Below, in pieces: positions 1 to 5,640 of a stretch of 5,987 bases of DNA; position 1 is the stretch's first letter; each line of letters opens with the position of its first letter. The notes under the pieces are model-generated. The model saw only the letters and a list, made by a program, of their open reading frames with translations, was not told the origin of the DNA and ran no database searches. Made by a program: the position numbers and the translations under genes. The stretch is taken from assembly GCA_028275245.1 (NCBI GenBank), contig JAPWVA010000084.1, positions 1 through 5,987 on the forward strand, written 5' to 3'. The stretch is from Actinomycetota bacterium (lineage in GTDB: Bacteria > Actinomycetota > Geothermincolia > Geothermincolales > RBG-13-55-18).

Positions 1-81
1 TGGGAAGGCCTGAGGGTGGTCTGGAACCTTAGGCGGAAATACGCCGATCTGCTGCCCGAAAACCGCGTCCCCTCCTCATGA
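1..81 (+). CDS. C-terminal end of an unidentified protein (5' truncated)
   Basis: An open frame runs from the first base to a TGA at 79-81 and gives the last 26 residues of a protein whose start lies outside the window. The tail is charged and amphipathic (it includes LRRKYADLLPENRVPSS), and most third codon positions are G or C, as in the neighbouring genes, so real coding is plausible. The longest opposite-strand frame is broken by stops here. Nothing in 26 residues identifies a family and I do not assign a function. A chance open frame of this length in GC-rich DNA is also possible. If real, the gene converges on the GGDEF gene that ends at 355. Confidence 0.45.
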   Translation, partial: WEGLRVVWNLRRKYADLLPENRVPSS

Positions 82-147
82 AACCGCGTGCTCGCTCGCC
101 GGGCATCCAGGGTCCCTGGTAAGGTAATGGCCCCCCGGCCCTGCGTT

Positions 148-234
148 CATCCTCCCAGGGCACCCAGCACCCATGACCAGCCAAGAACGCCGGTGACCCG
201 GTTAATGGGAGGATGGGAACTGCTAGCCGGCGTT
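148..234. repeat. Two interleaved perfect inverted repeats (pseudoknot topology)
   Basis: CATCCTCCCA at 148-157 is the exact reverse complement of TGGGAGGATG at 206-215, with 48 bases between. AACGCCGG at 186-193 is the exact reverse complement of CCGGCGTT at 227-234, with 33 bases between. The arms occur in the order A, B, A', B', so both stems could form together only as a pseudoknot; otherwise they compete. I see no known RNA family here. They could be structured RNA near a 3' end, remnants of a mobile element, or chance pairing in GC-rich DNA. Confidence 0.45.
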
Positions 235-241
235 AAGGTTC

Positions 242-283
242 CCAGCCAGGGCGGAATGGACCCCACCCAGGGCGAAATGGACC
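242..283. repeat. 21-bp tandem repeat, two units, resembling IS21-type ends
   Basis: Units 242-262 and 263-283 match at 19 of 21 positions, differing at the 4th and 13th bases. Each ends in AATGGACC; read on the minus strand, each begins GGTCCATT and continues with CGCCCTGG. Short tandem repeats built on GGTCCA followed by a T-rich step are typical of IS21-family ends, which carry several transposase-binding repeats. That resemblance is from memory and is inference. No transposase (istA) or helper (istB) frame is present, so at most this is a solitary end or a relic. Confidence 0.5.
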
Positions 284-312
284 TCGTGTTCCGTAGAGGT
301 GGAAGCTGCCGG
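279..312. repeat. Second copy of the 3' end of the GGDEF gene (direct repeat)
   Basis: Positions 279-312 match 350-383 at 31 of 34 bases, at an offset of 71. The block 291-312 is identical over 22 bases to 362-383. The right-hand copy is the true end of the GGDEF coding sequence with its stop codon. Read on the minus strand, the left copy encodes the same residues, GSFHLYGT, but the stop codon is replaced by CGA. The first five bases (GGACC, 279-283) are shared with the end of the adjacent 21-bp tandem repeat. The similarity stops abruptly beyond 312 and 383. It looks like a duplication junction or the tail of a lost paralogue. Confidence 0.75.
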
Positions 313-354
313 TAAGAACCAGCTCATGGTAAGCGGTCCGGGGAAGGGGGGACC

Positions 355-1686
355 TCAGGTGCCGTAGAGGTGGAAGCTGCCGGGACCCGACCTCTTGGCC
401 CTCTCCAGCGCGTCCATGGCCTTGAAAAGCAGTTCCCGGTCGTTTTCCGCGTTGGCGGGATAGGAGGCCACCCCGGCGCAGGCCGTGAGCCTCTCCGTCT
501 CCCCCTTCCTGGCCGACGGGAAGGGATAGTCGGCGATGATGCCCAGGAGCCTCTCCGCCAACCTCAAGGCCCCTATCCTCCTGGTCTCGGGAAGCAGCAG
601 GGCGAAACGCTCCTCGCCATACCTGGCCGCCAGGTCCACTTCCCGGGTGGAGCGCTTGATGAGGCTCCCCAGGTCGGAAAGGACCAGTTCCGCCATGGTC
701 CTGCCGTTCCTCTCCCGGTACCCGGAAAGGTCATCCAGTTCCAGCAGGACGAGGCTCACGTTGAGGCTGTAGCGGCAGGCCCGGCTTATCTCCTCGGACA
801 GGCGCCGCAAGAAGAAGTGCTGGTTGTACAGGCCGGTCAGGGAGTCCAGGTTGAGGTTGGCCTCCAATTCAGAGTACAGACGGGCAATCTGCAACACCAG
901 TCCTGCCTGGTCGGCCACCAAGGAAAAGAGGGAGAGCTTGAGGGAATCGAGCTCGTCCTCCCCCTCGTGGGCCAAAAGGAACACGCCCACCACCCTTCCC
1001 TCCGCCCTCATGGGCACCAGTATGGCCTTGGCCACGCCTTCTCGGCTGAGGAACTCGAACTCCTCGCACTCCTCGGTCACCCTGCGTTGCAAGGGCTTCC
1101 CCTGGTTGAAAGCCTCTCCGCAGAGGGAGGAATTCATACCCAGGCTCCTACCCGCCAGGCCCTCCACTCTACTCCCCCGGGCCATGAGCACCGACATCTC
1201 CTGGCCCACATCGCCCGGCACGGCGATCATGCCGAACTTCATGTCGAAAAGGGCCATGGCCCGGTCCATGAGCTGGGCCAGCTTGGGAAAGGGATCGCCG
1301 TAGGCCTCCGCCAGGCGTGTATCGGCGCACAGGGAGGTCACCTGTTCGATCTCCTCCCTCATCTTCCTCTCCAGGACCGCCCTCCCGGAAAGAAAAGAGG
1401 TTAGGTATTCCATGCTCGCACCCTCCCACACCGGAACCACTTCTCCTGAAAAAACGCCCTCGTCAGCCTCCTTGGCCAGGAAGACCACGTCCGGCCGGGC
1501 CCTTTTCTCCAGATCAGCCGGGTCCGATAGGAGGGGCGGCACGGGCACGGCCTCCGGCCACCCGCGCGGGCCCTCCGTCCCCACGATGCCCACCACCTCC
1601 ACCCGAGGATCCCCGGCAAGGGCCTCCACCAGGCGGGCACATGCCTCGTTAAAACCGACAAAGGCCACCCGGATGCGATCAGTCAC
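355..1686 (-). CDS. Rossmann-like/GAF/degenerate GGDEF signalling protein
   Basis: A 443-residue protein, probably cytoplasmic since no membrane segment or signal peptide is seen. Residues about 4-100 look Rossmann-like, starting with RVAFVGFNEA and later RPDVVFLA, but lack a full GxGxxG. About 110-270 fit a GAF sensor domain. A coiled linker leads to a GGDEF domain at about 278-443, with DSLTGLYNQHFF (281-292) and TACAGVASYP (401-410). The RYGGEEF signature reads RYGEERF (355-361), and the DxDxFK...ND segment reads ELDDLSGYRER (316-326), so metal, catalytic and guanine-contact residues appear lost. The inhibitory-site RxxD is intact (REVD, 348-351). I infer a c-di-GMP or GTP receptor rather than an active diguanylate cyclase, by analogy with degenerate GGDEF receptors such as PopA. 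The start is GTG at 1686, with GAGG seven bases upstream. Domain calls are by eye. Confidence 0.9.
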   Translation of the reverse strand: MTDRIRVAFVGFNEACARLVEALAGDPRVEVVGIVGTEGPRGWPEAVPVPPLLSDPADLEKRARPDVVFLAKEADEGVFSGEVVPVWEGASMEYLTSFLSGRAVLERKMREEIEQVTSLCADTRLAEAYGDPFPKLAQLMDRAMALFDMKFGMIAVPGDVGQEMSVLMARGSRVEGLAGRSLGMNSSLCGEAFNQGKPLQRRVTEECEEFEFLSREGVAKAILVPMRAEGRVVGVFLLAHEGEDELDSLKLSLFSLVADQAGLVLQIARLYSELEANLNLDSLTGLYNQHFFLRRLSEEISRACRYSLNVSLVLLELDDLSGYRERNGRTMAELVLSDLGSLIKRSTREVDLAARYGEERFALLLPETRRIGALRLAERLLGIIADYPFPSARKGETERLTACAGVASYPANAENDRELLFKAMDALERAKRSGPGSFHLYGT

Positions 1687-1691
1687 AGTGC

Positions 1692-1737
1692 CCCCTCGCT
1701 GTATCCGAGGGGAGCGGGATCCCTGATCCCGTTCCCC
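1692..1737 (-). promoter_or_regulatory. Two mutually exclusive hairpins over the ribosome site of the GGDEF gene
   Basis: In the minus-strand transcript, hairpin A spans 1737-1709: two 13-base arms pair with one A-C mismatch around a 3-base loop. Hairpin B spans 1712-1692: CCCCTCG pairs perfectly with CGAGGGG around a 7-base loop. The CCCC at 1712-1709 is used by both, so they cannot coexist. The second arm of B contains the GAGG (1697-1694) that serves as the ribosome site of the GTG start at 1686. Hairpin A would leave the site free and hairpin B would bury it. No U-run follows hairpin A, so it is not a standard terminator. Pairing is seen directly; a regulatory switch is inference, and I recognise no known riboswitch class. 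Confidence 0.5.
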
Positions 1738-1741
1738 ATAT

Positions 1742-1806
1742 CCCTTGCTTCCCTGTCATCGCGTAATGGGTGCCATTCCTTTCCATCCGAACCCGTTGCT
1801 TTCCCT
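1742..1806. repeat. Short direct repeat in the leader of the GGDEF gene
   Basis: TTGCTTCCCT (1745-1754) recurs as TTGCTTTCCCT (1796-1806), each preceded by a C-run (CCC at 1742-1744, CCCG at 1792-1795). On the minus strand the copies read AGGGAAGCAAGGG and AGGGAAAGCAACGGG, about 50 bases apart. The upstream copy starts at the edge of the candidate -10 box, and both lie in the inferred leader. They could be sites for a DNA- or RNA-binding regulator, or chance. A small inverted repeat, AATGG/CCATT (1765-1777), lies between them. Confidence 0.35.
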
Positions 1807-1808
1807 AT

Positions 1809-1837
1809 ATTCTATTACCGGCATCGGTCCTTGAAAA
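1809..1837 (-). promoter_or_regulatory. Candidate housekeeping-type promoter for the GGDEF gene
   Basis: On the minus strand TTTTCA (1837-1832, four of six matches to TTGACA) is followed after exactly 17 bases by TAGAAT (1814-1809, five of six matches to TATAAT). It is the most AT-rich patch in this GC-rich intergenic stretch. Transcription would start near 1802, giving a leader of roughly 115 bases that contains the repeats and the two hairpins. This would separate the GGDEF gene from the upstream operon. The match is sequence-only. Confidence 0.5.
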
Positions 1838-2110
1838 TACCGGAGGGTAACCTGGAAGTGCGGCGGGCCTGCAGGCCGCGTCCCTAGGGGGTGGCATTGC
1901 GGGAGAGACGACTTCACCACCGGGAGGAATTTCCAAGTCCGAACGGAACATCAACCCGGGTTATCTGTCCCACGGACCGGGACGACCCCCGCGACCGAGG
2001 TCCTCCTCCCCGGGGAGCCGCGGGGTGTATCGCAGGCGCGCGGAGCGCGGCTTCGTCACCGCGGGAAACGGCGGATTCTCCGTCACTACGGGCGGAAGCA
2101 GGAGGTCACA
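1838..2110. other. Non-coding stretch after the wecA-type gene with GC-rich palindromes
   Basis: No convincing gene is seen; the plus-strand frame at 1891-2190 looks random and runs into the end of the transferase gene. The stretch contains GGCCTGCAGGCC (1866-1877), CCCTAGGG (1882-1889), CTCCCCGGGGAG (2006-2017) and a 7-bp inverted repeat, AGCCGCG (2016-2022) with CGCGGCT (2046-2052). None is followed by a T-run in either direction, so I do not call a terminator. A structured 3' untranslated region or small RNA is possible but unsupported. Confidence 0.4.
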
Positions 2111-3238
2111 TCAGGGCCCGCACCTTTCCCCGGGCTCACCGTTCTCGCCGTCGTAGGCTCTCTCACCTTTCCATATCCTGGGAAGAGTGAGCAGCAGGAA
2201 ACTGGCCAGGATGACGGCCAGGAGTATGTAAACGGGCTTCTTGGAGCTCACGAACTCCAGCGAGAGCGCCACGCCTGTGAGTAAAGAGGTCCAGAGGTAT
2301 ATGATCAGTACCGCCTGCCGGTGGGAATGGCCTATGTTGAGCAAGCGGTGGTGGATGTGCTCCTTGTCAGCATGGTGGAAGGGTTTTCCAGCCCTAGCCC
2401 TCCGCAGGATGGCCAGGCCGGTATCCAACACGGGGATGGCCAGTATTATGACCGGTGTGAAGAGGGTGGCTATGGCGGTGCGCTTCAGGATCCCTTGGAT
2501 GCTCACCGCCCCCAGGATGAAACCCAGGAACATGGACCCGGTATCGCCCATGAATATCTTGGCTGGGTTGAAGTTGTAGCGGAGGAAGCCGAGGCAGGCA
2601 CCGGCCACCGCTGCCGAGACCAGCATGGCGTGGAGTATGTTGACATCCCTTCCCACGTTCAACCCGTAGGCGAAGAAGGCCAGGGCCGTGATCAGGCAAA
2701 CCCCGGCCGCCAGACCGTCCAGGCCGTCGATGAGGTTGATGATGTTGGTGAAGATGAGCAGCCAGAGCACGGTCAGGAAGATGGAGAGCACCGGGCTGGC
2801 GCTGAGATCTATCACCGTCCCCCTTATGAAGGTCAAGGTGTTTATCTCCACCCCGAAGCTGATGAGCACCAGGGCAGAAACCACCTGACCTGCCAATTTC
2901 CTCCATGGTGAAAGATGGAATAAGTCATCGATCACCCCCACCATGGCCATGAGGGAAGCGGAGAGGAGTATCCCCACCAGCTGCAGGGAGGAGAAGGCGG
3001 CACCCATCTCCTCAGGCCCCAGGCGTGGGAAGGCGGCCGTCAGGGCTCTACCGAGGAGCACCGCCACCATCACCGAGAGCATGATGGCCAGGCCCCCTAG
3101 GGTGGGGGTGGGTTCCTCGTGCACCTTCCTATCGTGGGGCACGTCCACCGCACCCGCCCGCACGGCCAGCCGCCGCACCAGGGGGGTGAGGGCCAGGCAA
3201 CATACCAGGGCGCTCGCCGCCACCGCGAGGAATATCAA
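2111..3238 (-). CDS. wecA: Undecaprenyl-phosphate N-acetylglucosaminyl 1-phosphate transferase, WecA/TagO type
   Basis: A membrane enzyme that moves a sugar 1-phosphate, probably GlcNAc 1-phosphate, from its UDP form to undecaprenyl phosphate, the first step of a surface glycopolymer such as teichoic acid or a wall polysaccharide. The 375 residues show about ten or eleven hydrophobic segments. Family motifs are in order: PTPTLGG (43-49), the Asp pair in VIDDL (102-106), NLIDGLDGLAAG (168-179), FMGDTGS (229-235) and the HIHHR loop (294-298), which points to the WecA/TagO branch rather than MraY. The start is TTG at 3238, overlapping the deaminase stop as TTGA and preceded by a perfect AAGGAGG seven bases upstream, so the pair is probably translationally coupled. 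The exact sugar and polymer cannot be told. The soluble C-terminal tail is short and charged. Confidence 0.9.
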   Translation of the reverse strand: MIFLAVAASALVCCLALTPLVRRLAVRAGAVDVPHDRKVHEEPTPTLGGLAIMLSVMVAVLLGRALTAAFPRLGPEEMGAAFSSLQLVGILLSASLMAMVGVIDDLFHLSPWRKLAGQVVSALVLISFGVEINTLTFIRGTVIDLSASPVLSIFLTVLWLLIFTNIINLIDGLDGLAAGVCLITALAFFAYGLNVGRDVNILHAMLVSAAVAGACLGFLRYNFNPAKIFMGDTGSMFLGFILGAVSIQGILKRTAIATLFTPVIILAIPVLDTGLAILRRARAGKPFHHADKEHIHHRLLNIGHSHRQAVLIIYLWTSLLTGVALSLEFVSSKKPVYILLAVILASFLLLTLPRIWKGERAYDGENGEPGERCGP

Positions 3239-3711
3239 CCCTCGTCCTCCTTCGTGCCGGCGGTGGGAAGGTGAACCAGCTCCAGGCCCGCCTCCCCCGC
3301 CATAACCTCGGCCAGCCTATCCTCGTAGCCCTCGGCAAAGAAGATCCTCCTTATGCCGGCGTTTATCAGCATCTTGGTGCAGAGCACGCAGGGCCTGTGG
3401 GTGCAGTAGAGGGTCCCGCCCCTCACCGAGACCCCGTGGTAGGCCGCCTGCAGGAGCGCGTTCTGCTCTGCGTGCAACCCCCGGCAGAGCTCGTGCCTCT
3501 CGCCAGGCGGGACGTTTTCCCTTTCCCTAAGGCAGCCGGTCTGCAGGCAGTGGGGTAGGCCCATGGGCGCGCCGTTGTAACCGGTGGTGACTATCCTCTT
3601 CTCCAGCACGATCACGCATCCCACCCGCCGCCGCAGGCAGGTGGAGCGGGTGGCCACCTGCCGGGCTATGGCCATAAAATACTCGTCCCAGCTCGGTCTG
3701 TCCCCTGCCAT
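3235..3711 (-). CDS. comEB: dCMP deaminase (ComEB family)
   Basis: A zinc-dependent cytoplasmic enzyme converting dCMP to dUMP, which feeds thymidylate synthesis. With the ATG at 3711 the protein has 158 residues, normal for the family. The opening SWDEYFMAIA and the following RSTCLRRRVGCVIV and TTGYNGAP (43-50) are typical of dCMP deaminases. The catalytic HAE is at 80-82, with Glu82 as proton shuttle, and the zinc cysteines are in PCVLC (107-111). Cys55, Cys60 and Cys76 may form the extra metal site seen in some members. An upstream GTG at 3804 would add 31 residues without family character, so I reject it. The ribosome site is weak (GGGGA, seven bases upstream). The gene is 129 bases downstream of glyA and overlaps the next gene by 4 bases. 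The symbol follows the Bacillus name; a competence role is not implied. Confidence 0.92.
   Translation of the reverse strand: MAGDRPSWDEYFMAIARQVATRSTCLRRRVGCVIVLEKRIVTTGYNGAPMGLPHCLQTGCLRERENVPPGERHELCRGLHAEQNALLQAAYHGVSVRGGTLYCTHRPCVLCTKMLINAGIRRIFFAEGYEDRLAEVMAGEAGLELVHLPTAGTKEDEG
3246..3252 (-). promoter_or_regulatory. Consensus ribosome binding site that fixes a TTG start
   Basis: The minus strand reads AAGGAGG here, a full match to the anti-Shine-Dalgarno core, with seven bases to the TTG at 3238-3236. It lies inside the last codons of the deaminase gene. The exact match and ideal spacing decide for the TTG start of the transferase; the first hydrophobic segment begins at once after it. 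Confidence 0.8.
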
Positions 3712-3840
3712 GGACCATTCCCCGATAGAAGCTCCCACCGTCCCGAGCCTAAAGCGGTCATTCCTTGAAGGTCCTCTTCCCGAGCCTTCTCCCGCACCGG
3801 GCACGGGACCCGCGCCCTGAATCCACGATCCGGGCGACCT

Positions 3841-5091
3841 TCAGGGATCGGGATAGAGGGGGAAGCCGGACACGAGCTCCTCCACCCGCCGCCGGGCCTC
3901 CTTCATGGCCGCCTCGTTACCCAGGTTATCCACCACCAGGGCGATGATGTCGGCTATCTCCACCATCTCCTCTCTGCCCATGCCGCGGGTGGTCACCGCC
4001 GGCGTACCCAGCCGGAGCCCGCTGGTCACCGTGGGGGGAAGGGGATCGAAGGGAACCGAGTTCTTGTTGGCGGTGATCAACACGCCGTCCAGGGCTTCCT
4101 CCACTTGCTTCCCGGTGAGCCCCCGCGGGCGCAAGTCCAGAAGGAGCAGGTGAGTGTCGGTGCCCCCGGACACTAGCCGGAAGCCCCTCTCCTCCAGGGC
4201 CCCCGCCAGGACCCTGGCGTTCTCCACCACCCGGCGCTGGTAATCCCTGAACTCCGGGGTGGAGGCCTCCCGGAAGGCCACCGCCTTGGCCGCTATCACG
4301 TGCATGAGTGGGCCTCCCTGGATACCGGGGAAGACGGCATGGTCGATGTCCCGAGCGAACTCCCCGCGGCAGAGGATGAAGCCGCCCCGCGGACCCCGCA
4401 GGGTCTTGTGGGTGGTGCTGGTGACGAAATCCGCGTGGGGCACCGGGTCGCTGTGCACCCCCGCCGCCACCAGGCCGGCGAAGTGGGCCATGTCCACCAT
4501 GAGGTAGGCTCCCACCTCGTCGGCGATCCTGCGGAAGGCGGCGAAGTCGATGTCCCGGGGATAGGCGCTGGCCCCGGCCACTATCAGCCGGGGGCGGCAT
4601 TCCCGGGCTATGCCCAGGATCTCCTCATAATCCAGCCTCTCCGTCTCTTGGTTTACCCCATAGTAACGGGGCCGATAGAACACGCCCGAGAAGTTAGCGG
4701 GTGCCCCATGAGTGAGGTGACCACCGTGCCTGATGTCCATCCCCAGGATGGTGTCTCCCGGTTTGAGGGCGGCGAAATAGACTGCCATGTTGGCCTGGGC
4801 CCCCGCATGGGGCTGTACGTTGGCGTGCTCGGCGCCGAAGAGCTCCTTGGCCCTGCGGATGGCCAATTCCTCCGCCTCATCCACGTGCTCGCAGCCGCCG
4901 TAATAACGCCGGCCGGGGTAACCCTCGGCGTACTTGTTGGTGAGGACGCTCCCCGTAGCCTGGAGAACCGCTCGGGAGGTAAAATTCTCCGAGGCAATGA
5001 GCTCTATCTTCCTCCTCTCCCTTTCCAGTTCCTTCCTGAGGACGGAGGCTATCTCGGGGTCCACCCGCTCCAGCTCCTCAAGTTCCTCCAT
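3841..5091 (-). CDS. glyA: Serine hydroxymethyltransferase
   Basis: A cytoplasmic pyridoxal-phosphate enzyme interconverting serine and glycine while loading tetrahydrofolate with a methylene group; it is the main one-carbon source for thymidylate, purines and methionine. It has 416 residues, the usual bacterial length. Visible are IELIASENF (29-37), NKYAEGYPGRRYYGG (52-66), GGHLTHG (123-129), VDMAHFAGL (199-207) with Asp200 and His203, the cofactor-binding Lys229 in TTHKTLRGPRGG (226-237), and the substrate-carboxylate Arg360 in SGLRLGTPA (357-365). No key residue is missing. The ATG at 5091 lies inside the end of rpiB (14-base overlap), with a purine-rich leader (AGGGGA, seven bases upstream), suggesting coupled translation. 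The order rpiB then glyA matches Bacillus subtilis apart from the missing ywlG. Methylene-tetrahydrofolate made here pairs naturally with dUMP from the deaminase two genes along. Confidence 0.97.
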   Translation of the reverse strand: MEELEELERVDPEIASVLRKELERERRKIELIASENFTSRAVLQATGSVLTNKYAEGYPGRRYYGGCEHVDEAEELAIRRAKELFGAEHANVQPHAGAQANMAVYFAALKPGDTILGMDIRHGGHLTHGAPANFSGVFYRPRYYGVNQETERLDYEEILGIARECRPRLIVAGASAYPRDIDFAAFRRIADEVGAYLMVDMAHFAGLVAAGVHSDPVPHADFVTSTTHKTLRGPRGGFILCRGEFARDIDHAVFPGIQGGPLMHVIAAKAVAFREASTPEFRDYQRRVVENARVLAGALEERGFRLVSGGTDTHLLLLDLRPRGLTGKQVEEALDGVLITANKNSVPFDPLPPTVTSGLRLGTPAVTTRGMGREEMVEIADIIALVVDNLGNEAAMKEARRRVEELVSGFPLYPDP

Positions 5092-5536
5092 CCCTCTCTC
5101 CCCTCTCGATGCAGGCCATCTTCTCCAGGCGTTTCTCGTGCCTGCCTCCCTCGAACTCCGTTTCCATCCACGTCTCCAGTATCGCCCGGGCCAGTCCTGG
5201 GCCTATCACTCTGGCCCCCATGGCCAGGACGTTGGCGTCGTTGTGTAGACGGGAATACCTGGCGGTATATATGTCGTTGGCCACCGCCGCCCGCACGCCG
5301 GGCACTTTGTTGGCGGCCATGGCCATGCCGGTCCCGGTGGCGCATATCAGTATCCCACGGTCGACCTCCCCCCGCGCCACCCTGGTAGCCACCCGCAGGG
5401 CATAATCGGGGTAGTCGCAGGATTCCTCGGAGAAGGTCCCCTCGTCCAGGATCTCGTGTCCCCTCTCCTTGAGGTAATCCATCACCATCTTCTTCAGGGC
5501 ATAGCCCGCGTGATCGCACCCCACGGCTACCCGCAT
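5078..5536 (-). CDS. rpiB: Ribose-5-phosphate isomerase B
   Basis: Interconverts ribose 5-phosphate and ribulose 5-phosphate in the non-oxidative pentose phosphate pathway. From the ATG at 5536 it has 152 residues, typical of the RpiB/LacAB family. Motifs are GCDHAG (6-11), with Asp8 and His9 as expected substrate contacts, GILICATGTG (61-70) with the catalytic Cys65, and HNDANVLAMGARV (98-110) with His98 as the ring-opening residue. The cysteine form matches the Escherichia coli type rather than the mycobacterial type that uses a glutamate. A frame extending upstream to 5680 contributes 48 residues without family character, while AAGGTGG lies eight bases before the chosen ATG. The gene follows the phosphatase after 104 bases, with no clear promoter or terminator between. 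Allose 6-phosphate isomerase activity is an alternative but less likely given the neighbours. Confidence 0.95.
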   Translation of the reverse strand: MRVAVGCDHAGYALKKMVMDYLKERGHEILDEGTFSEESCDYPDYALRVATRVARGEVDRGILICATGTGMAMAANKVPGVRAAVANDIYTARYSRLHNDANVLAMGARVIGPGLARAILETWMETEFEGGRHEKRLEKMACIERGERDGGT

Positions 5537-5640
5537 GGTCCCTTCCACCTTCCTTCTTCCCGTCGGAATACCGCCTTCCCTCGAAGTCCCGGTGGCATCC
5601 CGCTCGGTCGGAAAACCGATAAGCGCGGTAGGCCGTGCCC

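Larger units (their letters stand above)
82..354. other. Convergent intergenic region rich in repeats, no supported gene
   Basis: This stretch lies between the end of the plus-strand frame and the end of the minus-strand GGDEF gene. The only sizeable open frame (88-315, plus) has no recognisable family signature and runs through repeats, so I do not call it. The region holds interleaved inverted repeats (148-234), a 21-bp tandem repeat (242-283) and a second copy of the 3' end of the GGDEF gene (279-312). No hairpin followed by a T-run is visible for either convergent gene, so termination here is either factor-dependent or uses a structure I cannot recognise. Confidence 0.6.

Noticed and set aside
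107..119. Palindrome CCAGGGTCCCTGG near the end of the plus-strand frame as a terminator
   Set aside because: The single-base loop would have to open, and no T-run follows; it may be chance.
88..315. Small plus-strand open frame of 75 codons
   Set aside because: It runs through the inverted and tandem repeats and the duplicated gene end, with no recognisable motif and no good ribosome site.
370..1404. Long plus-strand open frame opposite the GGDEF gene
   Set aside because: It is antisense to a gene with clear domain motifs and consists of low-complexity Gly/Pro/His/Gln-rich sequence typical of shadow frames in GC-rich DNA.
1709..1737. Hairpin A as an intrinsic terminator on either strand
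   Set aside because: The stem is strong, and better paired on the plus strand where a G-T wobble replaces the A-C mismatch, but neither strand has a T-run after it and no plus-strand gene lies upstream.
1891..2190. Plus-strand open frame of 99 codons
   Set aside because: It is Arg/Pro/Ser-rich with no motif, and it overlaps the end of the wecA-type gene.
3790..3808. Hairpin TCCCG/CGGGA between glyA and the deaminase gene as a terminator
   Set aside because: The stem has five firm pairs, then two wobble pairs and a closing C-G, and no T-run follows on either strand, so it is not a convincing terminator.
4300..5388. Long plus-strand open frame opposite glyA and rpiB
   Set aside because: It covers two certain genes in antisense, crosses their junction and shows no family motif.
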